Made by a program: the position numbers and the translations under genes. Below are positions 18,007 to 27,464 of a stretch of 64,000 nucleotides of DNA, piece after piece (position 1 is the first letter of the stretch; each line of letters starts with the position of its first letter). The stretch comes from an uncultured Selenomonadales bacterium. Lineage in GTDB: Bacteria > Bacillota > Negativicutes > Selenomonadales > Selenomonadaceae. The stretch lies in the NCBI GenBank assembly GCA_937877565.1, contig CALFJB010000109.1:1-64000 (forward strand), read 5' to 3'. The notes under the pieces were generated by a model. It was not told where the DNA came from, ran no database searches, and was given only the letters and a program-made list of their open reading frames with translations.

Positions 18007-18686
18007 AAAAGACTGAAGATCATTGGATGTCAATTTCAGATATAATGTCGGGGCTGATGATAGTTTTTATGTTTATCGCCGTAACTTTTATGATGGAAGT
18101 ACAGCAGGAACAGCGGCAAAAAGACGAATTGATTTATAATTATGCGGTAGTCAAGAAGGAAATTTACGAGGCGTTGTTTCTGGAATTTAAAGACGATTTA
18201 ACGAAGTGGAACGCGGAAATTGACGAAGAAACTTTAACATTGCGATTTAAAGAGCCGGATATTTTATTTGGCGTCGGTTCAGATTTATTGACGCCGAAAT
18301 TTCAGCAAATACTAAATGATTTTTTGCCGCGTTATATAGCCGTCATTTCGCAGGAAAAATACAAAGATTATATCGAAGAAATTAGAATTGAAGGTCATAC
18401 CGATCCATTTTGGGCGGGCGCAGAAACGCGCAACCAAGAATATTTAAACAATATGATACTTTCGCAGGCACGGACTCGCGCAGTTTTAAGTTATGCAATT
18501 AATATGCCGTATCTCCAGCCAAATTTGGAATGGATTATCCAAAGAATTACGGCTAACGGTTTGTCCTCAAGTCAGCCAATATTTTCAAATGGCGCAGTTG
18601 ACGCCAAACTTTCACGGCGCGTTGATTTTAGGATACGCACAAAGGCAGACGAAAAATTAAATGAACTTGCAAAGGAGATTGATTAA
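18003..18686 (+). CDS. zorB: ZorB-like MotB/OmpA-domain protein
   Basis: 227 residues. HWMSISDIMSGLMIVFMFIA (about 7-26) is the single N-terminal membrane helix with the conserved Asp expected to line the ion channel. The rest is an OmpA-like peptidoglycan-binding domain (IRIEGHTDPFW, about 132-142; LSRRVDFRI near the end). In Zorya systems ZorA and ZorB form a proton-driven membrane complex that detects phage infection. The start is TTG, overlapping the zorA stop. Confidence 0.85.
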   Translation: MKKTEDHWMSISDIMSGLMIVFMFIAVTFMMEVQQEQRQKDELIYNYAVVKKEIYEALFLEFKDDLTKWNAEIDEETLTLRFKEPDILFGVGSDLLTPKFQQILNDFLPRYIAVISQEKYKDYIEEIRIEGHTDPFWAGAETRNQEYLNNMILSQARTRAVLSYAINMPYLQPNLEWIIQRITANGLSSSQPIFSNGAVDAKLSRRVDFRIRTKADEKLNELAKEID

Positions 18687-18687
18687 A

Positions 18688-19494
18688 TTGGACAGTTGGG
18701 ACAAATTTTATCAAATGGGACTGCCTAAAGAAAAATCAAGTTTCAGATTAGACGGTGAATTTTCAAAACTTGACTGGAGAAAACCGTTGCCGCCGGAAGT
18801 AGAAATTACACCGAATGAACGCGGCGAATTGCCGGAAGAATTTATTTTCACTGATGACGGCTTTTTTTATCAAGGACACCGCGTCATTTTGTACATTCGT
18901 GATCAACCGCAATATTTCAAAGAAAACACACTTACAGAATACAAATTCCATTTGACAAACTGCGCGACTTTAAAACGTATGAAGACGCAAAATCGCTATG
19001 GCAAATATGTTGTTTCTGAAAGTACAAGCGGCGTTTTCAAAGTCAATTACATTCGCAACAATGAAATTATAGCCGTTGAGAAAATTATGCACGTTTGCAA
19101 AGATTGTTTGAGTAAGTTGAACTGGCAAAACTATAAAAAATTTTACGGCTCCCCAAAAGTTAAAATCTATGAAAATTTTTCACTTGAAGAATTTTTTAAA
19201 ATTATGAATGAAGGCAACCGAAGAAATTTTGATATTTTGCCGGATTATACAGACGAAACTGCGCCGCTAAATGTTTACCCGCCAAATTGGGCGATAATTT
19301 CTAAAACGTTGCGCACGGAGTCCGGCTTTATTTGTTCAGATTGCCACAGAAAAATTTCTGATATAAAAAATTTGCAAGTCCATCACGTAAACGGTATAAA
19401 AAGCGATTGTAGCCGCTCCAATCTTGAGGTTTTATGTGCGCCTTGTCATCAGAAAAGACACAGCCATAATATTTTGGGAGGAAGAAATTTTTGA
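18688..19494 (+). CDS. HNH endonuclease-domain protein, candidate ZorE-type effector
   Basis: About 268 residues from the TTG at 18688, which has AAAGGAG upstream; an ATG at 18661 inside zorB is less well placed. The C-terminal HNH module has CSDCHRK, LQVHHVNGIKSDC, LEVLCAPCHQKRH (about 213-258), with four Cys for a structural zinc and the HH...N...H nuclease residues. The N-terminal 200 residues are not recognised. As third gene of a zorAB operon it fits the HNH effector (ZorE) of type II Zorya. The assignment of function is by context. Confidence 0.65.
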   Translation: MDSWDKFYQMGLPKEKSSFRLDGEFSKLDWRKPLPPEVEITPNERGELPEEFIFTDDGFFYQGHRVILYIRDQPQYFKENTLTEYKFHLTNCATLKRMKTQNRYGKYVVSESTSGVFKVNYIRNNEIIAVEKIMHVCKDCLSKLNWQNYKKFYGSPKVKIYENFSLEEFFKIMNEGNRRNFDILPDYTDETAPLNVYPPNWAIISKTLRTESGFICSDCHRKISDIKNLQVHHVNGIKSDCSRSNLEVLCAPCHQKRHSHNILGGRNF

Positions 19495-19874
19495 AAAACG
19501 AAAGATTTTTAGAAATTATACGATTCTGTTTTGTCGGCGGGCTGTCGCTTATTGTAGATTGCGGCGTTTTGTACGCGCTAACGGATTTTTGCGGCGTGCA
19601 TTATCTTTATTCGGCGGCAACGTCTTTCACTGTGTCGGTAATTTTTAATTATTGGCTGTGTGTAAAATACGTTTTCAAAAATGCACGTCATCAAACGCCG
19701 AAACAGGCAACAATTTTTATTGGCTCAAGTATTGTTGGACTAGGATTGAATCAAGTTTGTATGTGGTTTTTCGTAGAAAAAATTTTATTGCACTATATGA
19801 TAGCCAAACTCTGCGCGACGGTGATTGTAACTGTTTGGAATTATATAATGAAACGCAAGGCAATTAACGGCTAA
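19491..19874 (+). CDS. GtrA-family membrane protein
   Basis: 127 residues with four predicted membrane helices; the N-terminal FLEIIRFCFVGGLSLIVDCG is the family signature. GtrA proteins are thought to help flip lipid-linked sugars for polysaccharide or O-antigen modification. The start is TTG behind GGGAGG and overlaps the stop of the HNH gene, so it is translated from the Zorya-like transcript. Whether it belongs to the defence function or just shares the operon is unknown. Confidence 0.8.
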   Translation: MKNERFLEIIRFCFVGGLSLIVDCGVLYALTDFCGVHYLYSAATSFTVSVIFNYWLCVKYVFKNARHQTPKQATIFIGSSIVGLGLNQVCMWFFVEKILLHYMIAKLCATVIVTVWNYIMKRKAING

Positions 19875-19882
19875 AAAAATAC

Positions 19883-19911
19883 TTGACAAAATCGAATAAA
19901 TAATTTAGTAT
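19883..19911 (+). promoter_or_regulatory. Sigma-70-type promoter of tRNA-Ala
   Basis: TTGACA (19883-19888), a 17-base spacer and TAGTAT (19906-19911) lie 11 bases before the tRNA. Confidence 0.8.
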
Positions 19912-19922
19912 ACACACATTGC

Positions 19923-19998
<76 letters not shown>

Positions 19999-20054
19999 CA
20001 AATTGAATTTTATGTTCGCCGAAGTGCGAATTTGAACGAATATAAAGAAAAATT

Positions 20055-20079
20055 CTCGGCGGTTACCGAGTTTTTTTTT
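20055..20079 (+). terminator. Rho-independent terminator after tRNA-Ala
   Basis: CTCGG/CCGAG stem with loop CGGTTA followed by nine T residues, 57 bp after the tRNA. Confidence 0.85.
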
Positions 20080-20145
20080 GCCTGTGTTATTTGTCACAGC
20101 TTAATAAATTTTGTAAGGAGGTGAAACCGCTACAGAAATTTTTAT

Positions 20146-20979
20146 TTGGCTAAAAAAGTTGGCGGCGATAAAAATTCTCTGTTGCGGCAGAAAAATTTGG
20201 AAGGAAATCTCAAGCTTTACGGTTTTAATAATCTTACAAAGTCATTGAGCTTTAACATTTATGATATTTGTTACGCTAAAAGCCATCGCGAACAAAAAGA
20301 CTATATCGACTATATCGACGAGCAATATAATTCCGAACGATTGACGAACATTTTAACAAAAGTAACTGAAATGATTGGTGCAAGGATTTTAAATATTTCA
20401 ACGCAAGACTACGACCCGCAGGGCGCAAGCGTTACTATTTTAATTGCGGAAGAGGCAGCCATTGCCGCCGGGCAAAAGTTGCCACGTGAAAAATCTGAAA
20501 CTATTTTGGCGCACCTTGATAAAAGCCATGTTACAGTTCACACGTACCCGGAATTTCATCCTGAAACAAGCATTGCAACTTTTCGCGTTGATATTGACGT
20601 TTCAACGTGCGGCGAAATTACGCCGTTGCACACGCTGGATTTTTTAATTGGCAGTTTCGATTCAGATATTATTACAATGGATTATAGAGTGCGCGGCTTT
20701 ACTCGTGACTTGGAAGGCAAAAAAATTTTTATGGATAGTGAAATGACTTCGATACAGGAATTTATACAGCCGGAAATTTTGGACGCTTATGACGCGGTTG
20801 ATATAAATATGTATCAAGCAAATTTGTTTCATACTAGAATGCTGATTAAAGAAATGGACTTGCAGAATTATCTTTTCAATACTGACAGCTACGAAATACC
20901 GCCGAAAACCCGCCTTGAAATTTCCTCCAACTTGCGCCGTGAAATGATTGAAATTTTCAGCGGTAAAAATATTTATTGA
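20146..20979 (+). CDS. speD: S-adenosylmethionine decarboxylase proenzyme (E. coli type)
   Basis: 277 residues. LYGFNNLTKSLSFNIYDICY (about 24-43) and YDPQGASVTIL are the class 1A signatures. LAHLDKSHVTVHTYPE holds the autocleavage site, Lys126-Ser127, where the pyruvoyl cofactor is made. It supplies aminopropyl groups to SpeE. The only usable in-frame start is TTG at 20146, about 20 bases after a perfect AAGGAGGTG, which is unusually far. A short GTG frame (20121-20153) ends across this start. Confidence 0.93.
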   Translation: MAKKVGGDKNSLLRQKNLEGNLKLYGFNNLTKSLSFNIYDICYAKSHREQKDYIDYIDEQYNSERLTNILTKVTEMIGARILNISTQDYDPQGASVTILIAEEAAIAAGQKLPREKSETILAHLDKSHVTVHTYPEFHPETSIATFRVDIDVSTCGEITPLHTLDFLIGSFDSDIITMDYRVRGFTRDLEGKKIFMDSEMTSIQEFIQPEILDAYDAVDINMYQANLFHTRMLIKEMDLQNYLFNTDSYEIPPKTRLEISSNLRREMIEIFSGKNIY

Positions 20980-20988
20980 GGTTTTACA

Positions 20989-23900
20989 ATGATTGAACAA
21001 ATTTTAAAAGATTCTGCGTACAAACTTTCACAATTTAAACCAGATGAAATTTCCGCCATTGAAGAAAAAATTTACAAAAAATCTAACGACAAATTTTATA
21101 TGAAATGTTTGATACGCGATAAAGAAATTCAGTTAAAGCCGGAAGAAGTTATCCGGCAACTTTTTATTTATCGTCTGCTAAATTCTTACGGCTACAAAAA
21201 ATCGCAGATTCAAGTTGAACGCGGTATACATTTTGGGCGGGAAGTCAAACGCGCTGATATTGCAATTATGGAAAAAGACCGCCCCGACACTGAATATATC
21301 ATTGTTGAAGTTAAACGCCCCAAACTCAAAGACGGCAAGGAACAACTCCGCAGTTACTGCAACGCCACCGGCGCAACTATGGGCGTATGGACTAACGGCG
21401 ATAAAATTTCTTTCTACCACCGCAAAGACCCAAATTATTTTGAAGATATTCCCAACATTCCCAACGCCGCGCAAAAACTCAAAGATATTTTAACCGAACG
21501 CTGGACTATCAAAGACCTTGTTGAAAAAGATAAACTCCTCAAGCAAAATAAAACTCTCTCCGCGCTTATCGTCGAAATGGAAGACGAAGTTTTGGCAAAC
21601 GCGGGCGTTGACGTCTTCGAGGAAGTTTTCAAGCTGATTTATACAAAACTTTATGATGAAAAAATTGCCGCCAATAACGCAGGGCAAATTTTGGAATTTA
21701 GAAATTACGGCGAAACCGACGCCGAATTAAAAGAAACTATCCAAAAAATTTTCGATAAAGCAAAAACTAAATGGGCGGGCGTTTTCACTAAGGACGATAA
21801 AATTAAATTGACGCCTTCGCACTTGGCTATTTGCGTTTCGTCGTTGCAGGACGTCAAACTTTTTAATTCTAACCTTGAAGTTATCGACGAGGCGTTTGAA
21901 TACCTTATGAGCAAGTCTCAAAAAGGCGAAAAGGGGCAATATTTCACGCCGCGCTATGTTATTGATATGTGCGTTAAAATGCTCAATCCAAACGAAAATG
22001 AAACTATGATTGACACTGCCGCCGGCAGTTGCGGTTTTCCCGTGCATACAATTTTTCACGTCTGGAAAAAATTTGGCGACAGCGAACTTTTTACCGCTGA
22101 AAATAAGCCGCCGAAATTCGCCGAATATGTTCAAAATAATATTTTTGCTATCGACTTCGACGAAAAAGCCGTGCGCGTGGCGCGTACTTTAAACCTTATC
22201 GCAGGCGACGGCAAAACTAATGTACTTTGGCTGAATACTATCGACTACGAACGCTGGTATGAACGCTACGAAAAGGACGAAGATTGGAAAGATATTTACA
22301 TGGAAGGCTGGGCGAAACTTCGCAAGCTCCGCGCAGATAATAATTTCCGCAATTTTAATTTTGATATTCTTATGGCGAATCCGCCTTTTGCCGGTGATAT
22401 TAAAGAAACTCGTATTTTGCACAAATATGAACTCTCCAAAAAATCTGACGGCAACTATCAAACTAAAATGAGCCGTGACGTACTTTTTATTGAGCGCAAT
22501 TTGCAATTTCTTAAACCCGGCGGCAGAATGGCTATTGTGTTGCCGCAAGGTCGCTTTAACAATTCCAGTGATAAATATATTCGTGATTTTATCGCCGAAC
22601 GCTGCCGAATTTTGGCGGTTGTCGGCTTGCATGGAAATGTTTTTAAACCGCACACCGGCACTAAAACTAGTGTGCTTTTTGTCCAAAAATGGGACGATAC
22701 ACTTTGCCCGCGCCGCGACGATTATAAAATTTTCTTTGCCACGATGCAGAAACCTTCTAAAGATAATTCCGGCGAAAAAATTTACGTTACTGACAGCGAA
22801 GGTAACGCCCTGCGCGACAAACATAATCATTTGATTGTTGACCACGATTTATTTAATCACGACGGCTTAACTGCTGACGGCATTGCAGAGGCTTTTAAAA
22901 AATTTGCTGAACAGGAAAATCTAAGTTTTTTTGATTCAAGCTCCTTTAACGAACAACATTATAAAAATTTGTTGGAGGAGCTGGAATGTACCGAAATAAA
23001 ATTTTCTTGGATTGTCGAAAATAATCTTGACTTCAGAATAGACAGCGAATATTTTAAAAAAATTTATTTTAAATTCCTCGATTCTTCGTCGAATAAAAAT
23101 TTAACTCTTGAAAATATTGCAATGGTAAAAGGCGGCAAAAGATTACCGTTAGGCTCAAATTTTTCAACAGAAGGAACGCCGTATATACGCGCCGAAGACG
23201 TTAAAAATAATTTTATTGACTATTCAAATTCGCCCAAAATATCAAAACAAATTTATGAACAAATAAAACAATATCAAACTAAGAAAAATGATGTTCTTTT
23301 AACAATAGTTGGCAATTCTATTGGTGATGTTGGTTTTGTAATGTTTGATTTAGATATTTGCAACTTAACTGAAAATTGCGTTCGTCTTGAATCAAAAAAA
23401 GTTAATCCGTTTTATCTGTTCGTTTATTTTCTTTCAAAATTTGGGCAAATACAAATTGAACGTGAAAAAGTTGGAACTGCTCAACCAAAATTAGCAATAG
23501 AAAGAATTAAACGCTTTAAAATTTTTATTCCGGAAAATGATTTTCAAATTGCCGTTGAAAAAGTTGTAAAATTGGCGCACAAAAATTTTGAAACTGCTGA
23601 CGAAGTTTATAAAAGTGCAGAAAAAATCCTCGCGCAGGCGTTGCACTTGGAAGATTTTAAACCCAGTGCCAAAAATACTGCAGAGGTTAGTTTTTCGTCA
23701 TTTATGAATAGCGGACGCCTTGACGCCGAATTTTTTATGCCAAAATATGACGACGCTAAAAATTTTATGAATGTTGCAGGGACTGTAAAAAATCTTTGCA
23801 ACGTTGGCGATAAAAATTTTTTGCCGAAATCTGAAGAAATTTATTCATACATTGAACTTGCGAACGTTGGAACAAGCGGCAACATTTCGACGCCGGATAA

Positions 23901-24366
23901 AATTATTGGTAAAGAATTGCCGACCCGTGCAAGGCAAATTGTAAAAGCCGGTCAAGTTATAATTTCGTCAATCGAAGGTTCTTTACAAAGTTGCGCGTTG
24001 ATAACTGCCGAAAATGACAATGCAATTTGCTCAACAGGTTTTTTTGTCGTCGATTCAGAAAATTATAATGCGGCAACATTGCTGATACTTTTTAAATCAA
24101 AAATAATGCAAATGCTGATGAAACAAAATTGCAGCGGCACAATTTTAACGGCAATATCACGAGAAAATTTTTTAAATTTGCCGTTGCCAATAATCGACGC
24201 AGAAACGCAAGGAAAAATAGCGGCGTTGGTAGAAAAATCATTTAACCTTCGCGCAGAATCGGAGCGGCTGTTGGAAGTGGCAAAAAGCGCGGTAGAGATG
24301 GCGATAGAGAGCGGCGAAGATGTAGCGATAAAATATTTAAATCGAGGTGAAAAAATTGGCGATTGA
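20989..24366 (+). CDS. Single-chain restriction-modification protein (nuclease, N6-adenine methylase and specificity domains)
   Basis: 1125 residues. The N-terminal part resembles the HsdR nuclease domain: D90, then E107-x-K109 within IIVEVKRPKL, a PD-(D/E)XK site. The middle part is a type I-like N6 methylase with DTAAGSCGF (341-349) for SAM and NPPF (463-466) for catalysis. From about 690 two HsdS-like target recognition segments follow. No translocase motor is seen, so it resembles a type IIG-like fusion built from type I parts. It lies 9 bp after speD and runs into the speA-type gene. Confidence 0.85.
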   Translation: MIEQILKDSAYKLSQFKPDEISAIEEKIYKKSNDKFYMKCLIRDKEIQLKPEEVIRQLFIYRLLNSYGYKKSQIQVERGIHFGREVKRADIAIMEKDRPDTEYIIVEVKRPKLKDGKEQLRSYCNATGATMGVWTNGDKISFYHRKDPNYFEDIPNIPNAAQKLKDILTERWTIKDLVEKDKLLKQNKTLSALIVEMEDEVLANAGVDVFEEVFKLIYTKLYDEKIAANNAGQILEFRNYGETDAELKETIQKIFDKAKTKWAGVFTKDDKIKLTPSHLAICVSSLQDVKLFNSNLEVIDEAFEYLMSKSQKGEKGQYFTPRYVIDMCVKMLNPNENETMIDTAAGSCGFPVHTIFHVWKKFGDSELFTAENKPPKFAEYVQNNIFAIDFDEKAVRVARTLNLIAGDGKTNVLWLNTIDYERWYERYEKDEDWKDIYMEGWAKLRKLRADNNFRNFNFDILMANPPFAGDIKETRILHKYELSKKSDGNYQTKMSRDVLFIERNLQFLKPGGRMAIVLPQGRFNNSSDKYIRDFIAERCRILAVVGLHGNVFKPHTGTKTSVLFVQKWDDTLCPRRDDYKIFFATMQKPSKDNSGEKIYVTDSEGNALRDKHNHLIVDHDLFNHDGLTADGIAEAFKKFAEQENLSFFDSSSFNEQHYKNLLEELECTEIKFSWIVENNLDFRIDSEYFKKIYFKFLDSSSNKNLTLENIAMVKGGKRLPLGSNFSTEGTPYIRAEDVKNNFIDYSNSPKISKQIYEQIKQYQTKKNDVLLTIVGNSIGDVGFVMFDLDICNLTENCVRLESKKVNPFYLFVYFLSKFGQIQIEREKVGTAQPKLAIERIKRFKIFIPENDFQIAVEKVVKLAHKNFETADEVYKSAEKILAQALHLEDFKPSAKNTAEVSFSSFMNSGRLDAEFFMPKYDDAKNFMNVAGTVKNLCNVGDKNFLPKSEEIYSYIELANVGTSGNISTPDKIIGKELPTRARQIVKAGQVIISSIEGSLQSCALITAENDNAICSTGFFVVDSENYNAATLLILFKSKIMQMLMKQNCSGTILTAISRENFLNLPLPIIDAETQGKIAALVEKSFNLRAESERLLEVAKSAVEMAIESGEDVAIKYLNRGEKIGD

Positions 24367-25813
24367 ATATTTAACGCAAGATAGAGCACCAATACTGGAG
24401 GCGTTGGAAAAAATGAAGGCGGCGCGGCTAGTACCGTTTGACGTACCGGGACACAAGCGCGGGCGCGGTAACCGTGAGCTTGCAGAATTTTTGGGGCAAA
24501 ATTGTTTAGATGTTGACGTTAATTCAATGAAAATGCTGGATAATCTTTGCCACCCCGTGAGCGTGATACGCGACGCGGAAAAATTGGCGGCGGAGGCGTT
24601 CGGCGCGGCAAATAGTTTCTTTATGGTCGGCGGCACAACTTCAAGCGTGCAAGCAATGGTTTTGGCTACAGTCAAGCCGAATGAAAAAATAATCCTGCCG
24701 CGCAATGTTCACAGGAGCGCAATTAACGCGCTGATTTTAAGCGGCGCAACGCCCGTTTATGTAAATCCTCAAGTTGATGAACGGCTTGGAATTTCGCTGG
24801 GAATGAAAACCGCTGAAGTTATCGACGCAATGAATAAAAATCCTGACGCTAAGGCGGTACTTGTCAACAATCCCACGTATTACGGAATTTGTTCAGATAT
24901 TGAAACATTGACGAAGGCGGCGCACGAACGCGGAATGAAACTTTTAGCGGACGAGGCACACGGTACGCAATTATATTTCAGTTCAAAGTTGCCGAAGTCA
25001 GCAATGAGCGTTGGCGCAGATATGGCGGCGGTTTCTGTCCATAAAAGCGGCGGCTCCCTCACTCAATCTTCAATTTTGTTGACGGGCGAAAATATAAATA
25101 CCGGCTACGTACACCAAATTATAAATCTCACGCAGTCTACAAGCGCGTCATATTTGCTGATGAGCAGTTTGGATATTTCGCGCAGAAATTTAGCGTTGCA
25201 CGGCGAGGAAATTTTTAACGGCGTGATTGAGTTGACTGAATACGCCCGCGACGAAATAAATTCATTGGGCGGCTATTATGCTTACGGCAAAGAAATGATT
25301 GACGGCGACGCAGTTTTTGACTTCGACACGACGAAACTTTCAATTTGTACTTTGCCTATTGGATTGGCGGGAATTGAAGTTTATGACATTCTGCGCGATG
25401 AATATGATATTCAAATGGAATTGGGCGACATTGCAAATATTTTAGCGTACATTTCGATTGGCGACCGTAAGAAAGATATTGAGCGGCTTGTATCTGCGTT
25501 GGCTGACATTAAGCGCAATTACAGGAAAGACCCTTCAAAGTTGCTGAAGATTGAATACATTGATCCGATAGTTGACGCCACACCGAAAGAGGCTTTTTAC
25601 GCCAATAAAAAATCTTTGCCGCTTGATGAAACAGTTGGCGAAACTGCCGCCGAATTTTTAATGTGTTATCCGCCCGGTATACCTGTACTTGCGCCGGGCG
25701 AACGTGTCACGAAAGAAATTTTGGATTATATCCGCTACGCCAAACGCAAGGGCTGTCAAATTACTGGTCCGGAAGATATGAGCATTGAACATTTACAAGT
25801 TATGAGAGATTAA
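24356..25813 (+). CDS. speA: Arginine/lysine/ornithine decarboxylase (SpeA-type, fold I)
   Basis: 485 residues, a PLP-dependent decarboxylase of the short, wingless type found in Bacillus SpeA. FDVPGHKRGRG (about 28-38), ADEAHG (about 198-203) and SVHKSGGSL, with Lys230 as the PLP-binding residue, are visible. Presence of agmatinase nearby points to arginine as substrate, although the sequence alone does not exclude lysine or ornithine. The TTG at 24356 has GAGGTG seven bases upstream; GTG at 24347 is an alternative. The 5' end overlaps the RM gene. Confidence 0.85.
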   Translation: MAIEYLTQDRAPILEALEKMKAARLVPFDVPGHKRGRGNRELAEFLGQNCLDVDVNSMKMLDNLCHPVSVIRDAEKLAAEAFGAANSFFMVGGTTSSVQAMVLATVKPNEKIILPRNVHRSAINALILSGATPVYVNPQVDERLGISLGMKTAEVIDAMNKNPDAKAVLVNNPTYYGICSDIETLTKAAHERGMKLLADEAHGTQLYFSSKLPKSAMSVGADMAAVSVHKSGGSLTQSSILLTGENINTGYVHQIINLTQSTSASYLLMSSLDISRRNLALHGEEIFNGVIELTEYARDEINSLGGYYAYGKEMIDGDAVFDFDTTKLSICTLPIGLAGIEVYDILRDEYDIQMELGDIANILAYISIGDRKKDIERLVSALADIKRNYRKDPSKLLKIEYIDPIVDATPKEAFYANKKSLPLDETVGETAAEFLMCYPPGIPVLAPGERVTKEILDYIRYAKRKGCQITGPEDMSIEHLQVMRD

Positions 25814-25833
25814 ATTAATTTGCAAAATAAAAA

Positions 25834-25948
25834 ACGGCAGTCACGGATGACTGCCGCCGCCGGTTAATCACGTGATGTGATTATCGGCGGAAGTTTTTCT
25901 TTCTTTGCAAGGCGTTTCTTTCTTTTTTCAAAATGAAAGAAATGCCGT
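25834..25948 (-). repeat. Dispersed multi-hairpin intergenic element (copy B)
   Basis: Read on the minus strand it aligns with copy A along its length: ACGGCATTTCTTT, GAAACGCCTTGCAAAGAAA and AAACTTC are shared. Stems differ but still pair: GGCAGTCA/TGACTGCC here against GGCGGTCA/TGACCGCC in A, and CCGCCGATAATCACATCACG against ATCACGTGATTAACCGGCGG. On the minus strand the last hairpin is followed by a T run. Confidence 0.75.
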
Positions 25949-25991
25949 ATTAGATAAAAGAAAATTAAATTCAAAAGGTGGAAATAAAAAA

Positions 25992-26849
25992 ATGGAGCTG
26001 TGGTTTACCGAACAACACACACCAAACGTCAGATTTTCAATAAAAGTAGACAAGCAACTTTTTAGTGAAGTCAGCGAATTTCAGCGCGTAGATATTTTTG
26101 AAAGTGCTGAATTTGGGCGAATTTTAGTTTTAGACGGGCGCGTACAAATTACCGAGAAAGATGAATTTGTGTATCACGAAATGATAACGCACGTGCCACT
26201 TTGCGTAAATCCTGAAATAAAAAAAGTTTTGCTTGTAGGCGGCGGCGACGGCGGAACTGCGCGGGAGCTTTTAAAATATGACACGATAGAAAAAATTGAC
26301 TTGGTGGAAATTGACGCGGTTGTAGTTGAGGCTTGCAAAAAATTCATTCCGCAAACTGCAGGCTGTCTTGATAATCCCCGCGTAAATATTTTCTTTGAGG
26401 ACGGCTTGAAATTTATTCGGCGCGTCGAAAATGAATACGATTTAATAATTGTCGATTCAACAGACCCGTTTGGACCCGGCGAAGGACTTTTTACAAAGGA
26501 ATTTTACGGCAACTGTAGCCACGCGCTTAAGGCGGACGGGATTTTGGTAAATCAGCACGAAAACCCCTACTATCAGCGCGACGCCGTAGCAATGCAACGC
26601 GCTCATAAAAGAATCGTTACTTCGTTTTTAATTAGCCGCGTTTATCAATGTCACATTCCAACTTATCCTTCAGGACATTGGCTTTTTGGTTTTGCGTCAA
26701 AAAAATTTCATCCAATTTCTGACGTAGATTTTAAACGCTGGAAAAATTTAAATCTGCAAACAAAATATTACAACACGAAATTACATCGCGGCGCGTTTTA
26801 CCTGCCAACTTACGTTGAAAAACTTTTGCTTGAAGTTGAGGAAGTCTAA
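25992..26849 (+). CDS. speE: Spermidine synthase
   Basis: 285 residues. VLLVGGGDGGTARELLK (about 76-92) is the SAM-fold loop that binds decarboxylated SAM, followed by the Asp-containing IIVDSTDPFGPGEGLF (about 153-168), which holds the catalytic region. It transfers an aminopropyl group to putrescine. The ATG at 25992 with AAGGTGG upstream is chosen; the frame extends further 5' into the repeat element without a start of similar quality. Confidence 0.95.
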   Translation: MELWFTEQHTPNVRFSIKVDKQLFSEVSEFQRVDIFESAEFGRILVLDGRVQITEKDEFVYHEMITHVPLCVNPEIKKVLLVGGGDGGTARELLKYDTIEKIDLVEIDAVVVEACKKFIPQTAGCLDNPRVNIFFEDGLKFIRRVENEYDLIIVDSTDPFGPGEGLFTKEFYGNCSHALKADGILVNQHENPYYQRDAVAMQRAHKRIVTSFLISRVYQCHIPTYPSGHWLFGFASKKFHPISDVDFKRWKNLNLQTKYYNTKLHRGAFYLPTYVEKLLLEVEEV

Positions 26850-26943
26850 TATCATTTTGGTAACTATATTACAAAATAGTGCGTACTTGCGATAATTTCA
26901 GAAAATGTTAAAATTAACCAAAATTTAAGTGAGGCGATTTTAA

Positions 26944-27462
26944 ATGTTAAATGAAATCAAATGGCCTGAAGGTTATTTGCCCGGTACGACGGATAATTTT
27001 GCATCTAATGAAATTATTGTAGTTGGAATTACGGCGCAGGACGTTTTTGAAAATCTTATTGACACTTCAATTTGGACAAGCTATTATAAAAACGCTTCCG
27101 ATATTGAATTTTACAACACTAAGGGTACAAAATTGGCGGCTGATACGCGCTTTAAATTTAAAACTTTCGGTTTTCCGATTGAGGCTGAAGTTGTAGAATT
27201 TGAGGCTCCGGCGGACGGCAAGCCCGGTCGTCTTGCGTGGCACGGCTGGGCAGAAGGTGACGCCGATCATCGCCTTGATGTTATTCACGCGTGGTTGTTG
27301 GAAGATTTACCTGAAAACCGCGTCAGAATTTTAACGCAAGAATCCCAAAAAGGTAAACCGGCAAAAGATTTATTCAATACCGAGCCGGATATTATGAATC
27401 AAGGGCATCAAGACTGGATAAAAGGATTGGCGCGTACGGTTTTGGCAAGTAAAGGAAAATAA
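26944..27462 (+). CDS. SRPBCC-domain protein
   Basis: 172 residues resembling the START/Bet v1-like fold: ITAQDVFENLIDTSIWTSYY near the N-terminus (about 29-48) and a strand-rich body ending with a long helix. Such proteins bind hydrophobic ligands. The ligand is unknown. The next gene, an HxlR regulator, begins 2 bp after its stop, so they form a small regulated pair, a common arrangement. Confidence 0.75.
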   Translation: MLNEIKWPEGYLPGTTDNFASNEIIVVGITAQDVFENLIDTSIWTSYYKNASDIEFYNTKGTKLAADTRFKFKTFGFPIEAEVVEFEAPADGKPGRLAWHGWAEGDADHRLDVIHAWLLEDLPENRVRILTQESQKGKPAKDLFNTEPDIMNQGHQDWIKGLARTVLASKGK

Positions 27463-27464
27463 TT

